From Rhizoclosmatium globosum (lineage: Eukaryota > Chytridiomycota > Chytridiomycetes > Chytridiales > Chytriomycetaceae): DNA of 64,000 bases. Made by a program: the position numbers and the translations under genes. The DNA lies in the NCBI GenBank assembly GCA_002104985.1, contig MCGO01000065.1, positions 182,187 through 246,186 of the forward strand. Reading direction: 5' to 3'. Below, in pieces: positions 33,476 to 44,400 of the stretch; position 1 is the first letter of the stretch, and every line of letters starts with the position of its first letter. The notes under the pieces were generated by a model. That model saw only the letters and a list, made by a program, of their open reading frames with translations. It was not told the origin of the DNA and did not search any database.

Positions 33476-33918
33476 GAGATAGGGTTTATGGAAGTGATTA
33501 AGGTGGGATTTACGGATGTTGATTCGTCTGCACTTGGGACGTTTCGGTTCACTGTTGTTTTCTTGTTTTGTCTTTTTTTCGTTCTTGTTTTGAGGGAAAG
33601 GGAATGTTTTGTAATTCTCACTTTCTTGACTGTTGATAATAAAAGACAGCTTTATCATGTTTCTTGACTATGTGTAAAAACTCGAAGAATACAGGGTTTA
33701 TGTTTTACGTAGCTCGTGAATGATTCTGGAATATATGGGAATAGACAGGACTTGGTTTTTACTTCTGCTGTGTCCGGCCTTTAAAATCTTGGGTAGAGAT
33801 CTGGGTACCAAACTTATTTGTAATTGTGATCGGGTGGTGATATATGAGAGGAGGCACCTTAAATTTTTCCTAAATTTCCCATTTGAAACACTGATACAAG
33901 AAAAAAAACATCGGAAAA
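33476..33918. other. Intergenic region downstream of delta-COP
   Basis: AT-rich spacer containing the delta-COP 3' end (an AATAAAA signal near 33639) and the promoter of GDSL-D. I see no credible gene in it. Confidence 0.5.
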
Positions 33919-35044
33919 ATGCAAAGCCTTCTTACCCTCGTGGCCTTGTCGTCGACTGCCCTCGCTGCTCTTAACCCATCCACTGTGATCAAGGATGTCG
34001 TCGCATTCGGAGACTCGCTCTCTGACAATGGTAACTTTTTCAAGTTGCTTGGCGCTCCTCCAGCTCCATACTGGAAGGGCCGATTGTAAGTGACAAATGT
34101 GAATAAGAGTTGAGTTAACAGAAATATAAAGCTCGAACGGTCCAGTTTGGGTTGAACAGCTCGCTATCACTCTGAACAATGCGAACTTGCATGACTATGC
34201 CTTCGGAGGAGCCGTTGCCAATAGTTCCGATGCGTACCATCAGCCACTTGCCAAGAACTTCACTGCCAGTGATTTGCCAGACTTGAGCGCACAAATCGCC
34301 CTCTGGAAAGCTGACTCTTCCGCCAACACTGTGAACTTGGACACCACTCTCTTCACTGTCTGGGCCGGATTCAACGACTTGAGTGACACAGTCAACTCCG
34401 GTAATGTTCCAAATCCAGTTGCCTTTGCAACTTACGTGTTGAACAACGTCCAAATTCTTCTCCGGTTGGGTGCCAAGAACATCTTGGTGAATGGCTTCCC
34501 TCCTCTTGACAGAGTTCCCAGATACAATAAGCTTCCTTCCGCTGCTTTGGCTCCAATCAAGCAAATTGATGATGGATTCAACTTCGTTCTCTCTGCGGGA
34601 ATCTCAAAGATTCAAGCCCTTGTCCCCAACGCCAATATCATCTTGAACGATGTTACACCTCTTCTTTTGCATATTGACACACCAGAAGGCTCTGAGTACT
34701 ATGGTTTCAAGAATATTCAAGACTCTTGTTTCAATGCTACTAGTGCGAGCGTTTGTGCTACCCCGGATGAATACTTTTTCTGGGATCAGGTTCACCCAAC
34801 CACCAAGGCTCACAAGTTCATTGCTGCTGGTGCTTACAACGCCTTGTTTAACATTTCTGGTTTCCCAACTGTTACTAGTGCTTCTACGAGCGTTGTTACT
34901 GCTTCCACAAGCGCTGTTGCTACGTCCTCGGTCGCTGTTGCTGCTACCTACGGAGTTCCTGCAACTCAAGCTCTCTATCAATCTGGTGCCAAGGAAATCG
35001 GAATGGGTTTGTTGATGGCTGCCGTCGGAATTTTGATGTTGTAA
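33919..35044 (+). CDS. GPI-anchored-type GDSL/SGNH hydrolase D
   Basis: Two exons, 33919-34085 and 34132-35044 (46-nt intron), give 359 aa. Signal peptide MQSLLTLVALSSTALA; block I DVVAFGDSLSDNGN; SNGPVWVEQLA; block III VWAGFNDLSDT; block V EYFFWDQVHPTTKAH with Asp and His. After the catalytic domain come a Ser/Thr/Ala-rich stretch (about residues 285-325) and a hydrophobic C-terminal end (IGMGLLMAAVGILML), which together look like a GPI-attachment signal. So D is probably cell-surface anchored, unlike array copies A-C. It keeps only the intron that follows the WKGR block. Close paralogue of copy E, 430 bp downstream. Confidence 0.9.
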
Positions 35045-35474
35045 CTCAGTTAGAAGAGAGATTTAGAAATAAACCAATATCTACTAGTCTCATAATGCAA
35101 TAACCTGGCCAATAAGTCATCAAAGAAAATGTCACACATCTTGTTTTTAGAAGAAAACTTAATCTCGATGATGCACACCTTGACCGTGAAGCTCTAAGTG
35201 ACAAAGGTGGTGATTTGATGAATTTCTTCTTCGTTTCCTTTAGCATACTTTAATTAGGTCACGTTTTTGAGTGAACATCGAGTCTCACTCACTTAAACAA
35301 TTTCTCAAAAGACAAGACTGCAGGATCTATTATTAATATTGCTAAATTTAGAATTTGTGTGAGCCACACATTTGATAAAGTGTGTCTAACATTCAAAAGC
35401 ATCCAATTGTGTCTAATTCGGTTAAAAGGAAGATTCAGAACTGAAGGAACACTTTCAACTAAATTCATCACAAA
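35045..35474. other. Intergenic region between GDSL-D and GDSL-E
   Basis: Holds the 3' end of GDSL-D and the promoter of GDSL-E. AT-rich, no convincing reading frame or RNA gene. Confidence 0.5.
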
Positions 35475-38400
35475 ATGAAAAGTATCCTGTCCCTCATTCT
35501 CTTGTCGTCAACCGCCTTTGCTGTACTGAGTCCATCTACAGTAATCAAGGATGTGGTCGCGTTCGGAGACTCGCTCTCCGATAATGGCAACTTTTTCAAG
35601 TATGAAGGCACACCTCCAGCACCATACTGGCAGGGAAGATTGTAAGTAATGTGGGCCAGTAGGGAAACTCGATCCACCACCATGAGGGGAGCACTCGATA
35701 GTGCCTTCGTAACTCGTACCCCTTCCCCATGGCGGTGCACAGTGATCGAGAACACGGGCTGCGGTCGAGCTGAGCGACCCGAGGGTGCGGGTGACCTCGT
35801 TGAGACTCGAAGGTCTTGCGGGTGGCAGGTTGGTTCGGTCGACTTGACCACACCACTTGCTCTGTTTTTGGGTAACTTCTTCAATTTATTTAGATTGGGT
35901 AATTTAGAATAAAGTGGGGAGATAGAGTGGTCTTGAATCCCACTTGAACCTGCTGAACCTCGCACCACCAATTTCCAACAACACACCAAGAAAACTTCGT
36001 CCAACAAAATGAAAAGGGAAAGACCACGTATAAGACTGAAATGGAACTGGAGATAAAACAAAAGAAAGAAACAACTCCGACAGTAAAACAAGAAGAAAGG
36101 GATAGGCGAGAGCAAAAGGCGCTCGCCCACAGGCTGACAAACCAAAAGAAAATGGTAACCCCGACGAGGACTGCGGGTGGATTAGTACAAACGCTCGTAC
36201 TCAAACAACCCAACTTCAACACCCAATAGTTCCTCTTCTTCCTGCAAAAGAGAGGTTGGGAAGTCTTCAGTGGCTCCTTTCTTGTGGTAAAGCTTAACAC
36301 GAGAACCGTGAACCGCCTTCTTCAAGTGTGTACCATCCATTTCAGACAAGAAGTAAGCATTGTGCCCAATGCGGACCACCCAGTATGGCCCACAATATCT
36401 CCAACGCATTTTGGCTCCTAACATATTATCCAACTTAGAATCACGCACAATAACCAGGTCGCCTTCAGCAATGAGTTCCGACTCAGGACGTAGACGGTGG
36501 TTGCGATTAAACTGCTTGGCGCGTTGCTCTCGAGCAACAATAATCCGTTCACGAGCAAGTTCAATGTCAGCAGAACGTCGTTCAAGAATTCGAATTCGAG
36601 CTGCAATCAAATCTTCAGTCGAAGTAACAGATTCCCAATGGATCACTGCGTAAGACTCAATTACAAACTCCATTGGCAGAACTGGCTCTTGACCAAATAG
36701 GAGCTCATAGGGACTCATTCCAGTGGTTCGGCTCACAGTGATACGAGAAGCCCAAAGTGCAGCCCAAATGTGTTTGACCCACCTGCGAGGTTTGCTACCA
36801 CAAACCTTGGCTAGGGCACTGACAATGGGGACGTTTGCGCGTTCAACTTTACCATTTGCTTGTTGTCCATAGGCCATAACGATGCGACAGTTGAACAGGA
36901 GCTCTTTGGCCTTATCAGCCAATGCGCTCCCACTCAGTTCCCCTCCATCAATAACAACCTCAACCGGTACTCCATATCGGGAAATAACTTGGCGTTCAAA
37001 GTCGCGGACAATGGGTGCAGCAGACTTTCCCTTGAAGTAGCCTGCTTCGAGCCAGCCAGAAATTTCTTCGCTGTAGAGTGCAAGGTATGTTCCTTCAATT
37101 GCGACAAGGTCAACATACCAACGGCGGAACAAACCATGGAAAAGTGAATCCTTTTGCACTTCAAGCGGTTCATAGTAGCGGATGGGATTATGACGCTGAC
37201 ACGGGTCACAAAACTTGATGTGAGCAGCAGCTTCCTCCCAGATGCCTTGCCACCAGTATCGTGCAGAAATCTTGGCAACAGTTCCATGCACACTCCGATG
37301 TCCTCCACCAAAACCTTCATGGGATTGCTTGATAATAAAGTCTTTTTCGTCTCGATGACAAACAACACGTCGCGGGGGACTATTCTGGTTGTCTGGAGGC
37401 TTTCGGAAGAGAAGATCGTCTTGAACAAGGTAAAGAGAGCTTTGACGTAAGATGGCTTCCGCAGATTCAGCATCCATTCCAGGAGGGAGTTTGCCAAGAA
37501 CCAAAAACCAGTAGACGGCAGCGAGACGACCAGACAATCCAAGCTTCTTGATAGTATTTTTCACGTCCACCACATCTTCATCATAAAGTTCTGAGTCCCA
37601 CCACTTTTCACAGTCGTCCCAGGACCACTTCAAAACCTCAACAGATGGGAAAGGAAGCTGAATTCTTGCAAAGACAGGGCAATGATCTGAGCCTCGAACT
37701 TCGTGTACATGGGATGCGTCCAAAACAAGCAAAGACAGGTCAACAAGAATGCCATCAAAGCGGAAACCTTGATTCTGACGTCTGTCTGGATGCCACCAGG
37801 TTGTATATGAAACAACATTTTGGTGACAAACGCGGAAAGAATCTTGAAACTCGACGCACAACTGGCCAAGTAGATTTCTCTCAACAGGAGAGAATCCTGA
37901 TCCAATAAGACGAATCAGCGCGGGATGAATGTCAATATCCAGACGCGACACATTCCAATCACATCCAGCAATCACTTTTAATCCACGATCCCTGTAAGAC
38001 TTGAGCTCCTGTAGAGCCGCTTCCATGAATCGAAGCTTGTAGGGAACACGGAACTCTCTTCCAGCAATTGCCGCAGGGAAGTAGATGGACGTAAGAATTA
38101 TTGCGCCAAACTTGATTGCGATAAACCGACCTTCCATCAGCGTAACAGACCAACCAGAAAAGCAATTGTGTGCTTCGTCCGCATAGTCCGAAGCAAACAA
38201 CCCCTTGCGAACAAGAATAGCAACACCGTTCATACCAGAACCATATGCGCCTTTCAGTGGGACCCCATTGTCATCACACTCCACAGGATAGTCAGAATAA
38301 TAGGCAAAGTGTGTTGCCTTGTAATCCAGTCCCTGCAACTTGTCGAAACTTGCTCGACCCATGCGTGTTTCTTGCAAAAAGATGATGTCATGTTTCAGAA

Positions 38401-41400
38401 GAAACAGCCCAAACAACTCGCCCATCTTCTTGGCAGCACTTCGGATAGAATTGACATTCCAACTGATAACAGATAGAGTTGTGACGTCCACCTCAACCAC
38501 AAGACCAAGAACATTGTCCACATGTGACTCCAAATCTGATTCTTCATCTGAGTCGTTCCAGAAGTCTGGAGCGCGACTAAGAGCATCAGAAACCTTGTTG
38601 TCTTTTCCATGAACATGGAGGATTGCGACTGGATGGTAGGATCGAATTCCCAGAAGCCACCGCTTGCAAGTCTCGTCGAGTGTTGCAACCTTATCAATTG
38701 ACCCCACCACAGCTTTAGCATCCGTTTCCAAAACAAACTCCGATCCCCAGATGTAAATGTGGAGCGCCTTCAGCGCATTCAAACATCCAAGGATCTCCCG
38801 TTTGTGTTGCGGCATACGCGCCTCAACATCACTAAATCGTCCAGAAGCAAATATGACCGCATGGCGATCACCGTCTTCCTCTTGACCAAGCCATGCTCCC
38901 CATCCAATTGGCGAGCTGTCAACAGTGACAAACCTGTTACCTGCTCCCACATCATATCGAATAGCGCGAAGGACTGGATAAGCTGTCAGCGCGGCACACA
39001 AATCCTGCTTCTCGGATTCAATGGCTTCGCTATTCGCTTCAAGATCCGCGCCCTTCCGAAGCATGGAAAAGAGCGTATGTGCCCGAAGTGCAAACCGAGG
39101 AATATACTTGCGGAAAACGTTGGCAAGACCAAGGAACGACCGAATATCTGTAACTGTTTGCAGTGGACCCCAATTAGTGAGTCTCTTGACCTTGGAACCA
39201 GGTCGGCGACCATCAGAAGCACAAAGGTGACCCAAAACTTCACAGCTGCGACTACAAAAACGGGACTTCAGTCCTGATAGCGTAGCTCCAGACTCTTGAA
39301 CACGTTGAAGGATGGAACGCAGGTTACCAATATGATCGGCAACAAACTTGCGAACTCCTGGCATCACAAGAGTAGAATCAGCTTCATGAGTTTTAGGGCC
39401 TTTCACAACATAGTCGTCCACAAAGGGTCTGACCAGATGCGGAACAAACGGCTGGAGAATCTTGACTGAAGCACGTTGAGCAATGGCAACCGAATTAGTC
39501 CACCCTTGCGGAAGTGTTACCATCCGCATCAAACCAAGAGGAGTCGCAATAGCAGTTAGGTCACGACTAGATGGATCCAAGGTGAACTGGTCATACCAAG
39601 AGTGGCAATCAAGTGGAGAGTAAATGGCCAGACCTGTATATTCATTAATGACTTCCTCCGCTGCCGGTGGAATACCAGCATCGCGAATAGTGACTCGATT
39701 CAACGGTTGTAAATCCTGGATGAAACGAAGTGAGCCGTCCTTTTTAGGAACAAGGAAGAAACTGGCAGCATATGGTCCAAAACAAGGCTCCATAATGTTG
39801 GCATCAAGCTTCTCGCGTAGCAGCTTGATTAAAGCTTCCATTTGTTGGTATGGAATCTTACGTGGCTTGAACTTCCAACACTTGTGTTCCACAGTATGAA
39901 TCTTGACAGGCTCGCAGAACTCTGGCTTGACGCGACCACGGCTACCAATAGTGAATGAAAACGCAGCAGCTTCTTCTCGAAGCATAGATTTCAATAGCAC
40001 CAGTTCTGTTGGGGAAAGCCAGTCGGCATCGGAGCAGAGTGTGTCCATACGCTCGTCAGAAAGACCAATAGGATCAACTTGCCGGTCAGGAGCATCCCAA
40101 CCAAGTGGAGCAGCCCCGTCAGGAAGCATCTCCGTAGCTGGGCGTACCTTACGCGAGACAGGTTTGTACATAGTATGAACGTCAATAGCGATTCCGGCAT
40201 TCCATTGATACGTAGCATCCAACCGCGAGATACAATGCTGCAACACTTCAAAATCCAACCAAGAATCAACATAGCCGTCACGTGAGAGGGTATCCGCAAT
40301 CTGCAGCACAGAGTAGGCGGAAGCGTCGTGCGTGAAGGTTACTACTTGGGAGACAGACTCGTCTTGTGCGATCGCACCCAATCTTCGAAGATGACGCGTG
40401 GTAGCTCTTGGATAACAAATATCAGACACGTTGGATACCCAACCAGAGCCAGAAGTGACAGAGTTGGAGGCAGCAGCATTGGCCGCGTCCACAGAATGGT
40501 AGTATGAGTCCCACGACTCTGTTTGCCAGCCAGTAGCACCATCAGAACTGGAGCTGCAAACCTGTAGAGGGTATCCACTTTGCTTGCTGGATACCATCGA
40601 GCGCACCAATACAAGCTAATACCAGGGAGACAATTGAAACCAATAGTGAGGACAGGGACTTGCCACAATGAATGTAGCACAAGTAGTACTCAAGAGAGTC
40701 AGTCCAGGTGGAGAGGGTGTAGGGTACAAGTCTTTTACTTTTTGTGTTTTTGATCAACTTCCGATCAGGTTTGAAGAACCTGCAAAATTTCCACCAAAAC
40801 AGCAACAAGCTAATGACCAAAAAAAAGAAATGGAGAAACCGCCCATGCGATAAAAACCAGAGATAGAAAATGAAGGTAAGAAATGGCAAGAGAACACAAC
40901 TACAGAAGGAAATGAAAAGCTAGAATGTCCAAAAACGCAACTTAACCACGAGAGAGACGGAATCCTTGCAAGCTGTACTGATTGTCTGGGTGGAGACGGT
41001 CTGCAATCTTGAAACGCAAGACGGCATCAGTAGTAGGACAGAAAACTTTTGCCCACATATCACCGCTTTCCTCGCACCACATGTGCATTCTAGCAAGCTG
41101 GATGAACGGTTGTCCAAGAAGCATCTGGTAAGGACACTTTACTCCTTTGGCGGTGTCATCAACAATCCAACACTGAACGTGATAGACGAATCCGTGAAGA
41201 TGGACTGGAATCACTGCGAGACCAGCAAGTTGACGCACATCTCCATGTGCAGAACGCATATTGACCGTAGACGCGTCATGAACGCCGCAAAGATCCGCAA
41301 TCTTGTCCAGGATTGATCTCGCAATTGTACAAATTTGAGATCCAGTATCAAGAACAGCCGAAACAAGAATACGACCACCAAGAAGTACAATGCAACGTGG

Positions 41401-44400
41401 GGATGTTGCAATTACAAGACATCGTACACGATTATCCTTAGAAACTCCATCCTCATCATCAGTGTCACCCTCGTCCAACTCGTTAGCAAGGACTTCAATT
41501 TCCACAAAATAGGAGGAAGTTCCACGGCGCACGCGAGCACCAAGACGCGACGAGATTGAAGGGCGAGTAGGTGCATTACTCACAGGCCCGTTACCAAGTC
41601 GGCTTGCAATTCCACGAGAAGTCACAGGACTGCCAGAAGAGCCAGAACTGGTAGCAGCTTCTGAGGACCTTGGCGCAGCATTACGAGATCCAGAAAACGT
41701 CACCTCCACCGCTCCATTAGAATGACCTTCAACGAGAGGACCAAAATCCCAACCACCATCAACTTTAGTCAATTGCCAACGAAGCTTTCCTTTATCGTCA
41801 ATACCCACCGCAAGCCCCATAGACTTATGTTTTGCTAACAAGAAGCATGACGACAGTGGATGTCCCTTTTTACAGTAGAAGCAAGGTTTGGTTGACAAAC
41901 CAGTCCCATAACCCGTAGGATTTGCAGTAGAACGAATGGTTTCAACGTAAGTGGGAGGCTCGGCAATAATTTCGACGTCAGAATCCGTTTCTGGAGTTGG
42001 ATCCTCCATAAGAACATCTGTCAAGTCGTAGTAGCCGTTTCCGCAATCATCTACCTTACGAGGGGCAACAAAACCGGGGGAACCTTTGCTTCCAGGAACG
42101 CGAATAGGTTCATCCAAGGGAACAGCACGTTGCTTTCCTTTCGCATTGGTAGATTGAGGGAAAGGACCGGTGGATGGACCAGAACTGGAAGCCGAAGCTG
42201 GTGTTTCAATTGGCAAAGTTCTTGTAGAACTGGATGACAATGACACGGCAGAATGAAGGTCCTTCGATAATCTCGCGGCACCTGGGAGTTTCAGGCATGA
42301 AGGAATGGAATTTGCATCCCAATGACGCGACTCAGAATGCAATGCTTCAATGACCTCCTTAACGTCATCCGCCGAAAGCATCCCACCTTGAATAACAACA
42401 CTAGGGCCAATAACCTTGCCAGCACGGGGGGCCGGATGCCTTGAATCTCTTAACCCAATGTATGCGTTATTAAGATCCGGCATAAGGTGAGGCGTTTCTG
42501 AGGGAACCGTAGCATAGCGAGAAGTATGCGGTGCAAATTTGTCCATAACTTTGGACGAGGCAGACTGGAACTTTCGCAAAAGGTTTCTTGAAAACTCTGA
42601 CGCAGACAAATCACCAACATCATAATAGTGGTTCATAGCATCAAGGACTGCAGACAAAGAATCGGAAAAATCTGCCATGATGTCTTTAGCAGAATCGGGA
42701 AGGTCGTCTTTCATAGCTTCTGGTTCTGAATTCAAGCCAGAACCAGAACCACATGATTTCTTGGCAGCTTCAAGAACTTCATAGTAGCGTTTAAAACGTT
42801 CCAAGTAATCAGCAGTAGTTTCACCAGGACGTTCGTCAGGTGTACCGTCTTCGCAGAAAGGACCAAATTCTTCCAATACGCAAGACTCAATTGTACCAAG
42901 TTCAGCATCAGCGACTTCAAAACCCCAGGAATCAAGAGTAAGGCTAAGACCCTTGATAATATCAGCATTCGCGGCAGGGGAAGTGCGACGGGAGCGTAGA
43001 CGTTCTACAAAAGCTTTTCGCAATTCAGCAGATGAACCCAATAAAGAACGAAGTGAAATGCCCAAACCCCATTGCGCCTCCAACAGCTCCGTAACAAGAG
43101 CATTTAATTGCTCTTGGCTGAGTGCGACTGGCTCGGGCTCTTCTTTGGTAGAAGTGGGAGCGGGAGCAGCAGTGGCCTTCTTCCGCTCCTTCTTAGGCTT
43201 CTTTGTTGAGGCAGAAGGAGCAGTGGCAGGCAAAACAGCGGTTGTTGGTGGAACTACTTTTGGAGTGGGTGCGGCATTTGTTGGTTGGGCGTTGTCCATT
43301 TCCTCATCAGAATCGGACAACTCAGTTGATCGTCTTGGACCTTCACGGAATGGAACAGCATAAGGCGCAGCTTTGTCACGTGGAGATTCCCTCACTGGAA
43401 GGGTTTCCTGCCCAGGCGCTGGAGGCCAAGGAATAGTGACGTTTCCTCGAGTGCGAATAGCTGGAGCAACTTGAGCTTCGCCAGTATAGAACAAGTCAAT
43501 CACAGTGTCAAGAACATCACTAACGCGAACCATTTCCCCCGCTTGTGTGACACCCATGGCAACAAGAGCGCAATCAACTTGTTTGGGTGTAACGCGGGAG
43601 ATTTCCAATTTAGGACGTAGCACAGCGGACTTAGTAGAACCTGAAGCAACAGTTGATCTTATAACTGGAGCGAAATTCACAGAAGATTTCGCAGCTACAA
43701 GAGGCGCCAGTGGGACTGGAGAATGGAACTTGGAAGTAGACTCTTCGGTTGGGGGAGAATGGAACTTCTCGTCAAAGACAGATGATAGCATACTGACTTC
43801 AACATTTCCGTAGCTGACTCCGACAGTATTGGATGCAAGCGCCTTGGCTCTGGCTTTGGAAAACCAGTCAGGATCCCACTCAAAAGCACCTGTACCGGAA
43901 AGACTCATGATCTTCCAGCGGAGTTTCTTAGTGGCGTCAATGGCGACTGGTGCCCCACCTCTAATGTCCGAATCAAGGTGAGGGCAAGTGCCGGGGCGAT
44001 GGTTAGGCTCGTGACAATACCAACAGATAATGTTCTTGAGATCAAACGCATCAACATCAACGTCAGCTTCGAGAATCCCAACATTGGCAAGTCCGTTGAT
44101 CACCTCAGAAGTTGGCATCTGAAGCAAGATGCTCAATTTACTCATCAAATCCGAAAGCTCATTGATATTTGGCTGGATTGTAGATGCAGGTGTGGCAGCA
44201 CGTGACTGGCTTGAAGGAACACGAAGATTTGAAGAAGGGAAGACTGGAGGAGCAGATCCAGTAGCAACTGGAGGTACAGGAACGGGAGGAGTAACAGGGG
44301 TTTCAGCGGCGCCTTGGCGGAAAGGGAGATTGGCAGCACGATTAACAAAGCGAACCAAGGCAGACTGGAGCTCGTCAAGCGTGTATTCACGATCAGGATC

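Noticed and set aside
35468..36145. Long minus-strand frames across the LTR, repeated at 45890-46723, starting GERLLLSPIPFFLF
   Set aside because: They appear twice only because the LTR is duplicated, their composition is biased toward Phe/Leu/Ser, and they run into unrelated sequence. Treated as LTR noise.
36182..40609. Interpretation of the pol ORF as a LINE because of its AP-endonuclease domain
   Set aside because: The element has LTRs, a target duplication, a retropepsin and an HHCC/DDE integrase, and the endonuclease lies downstream of RT rather than N-terminal.
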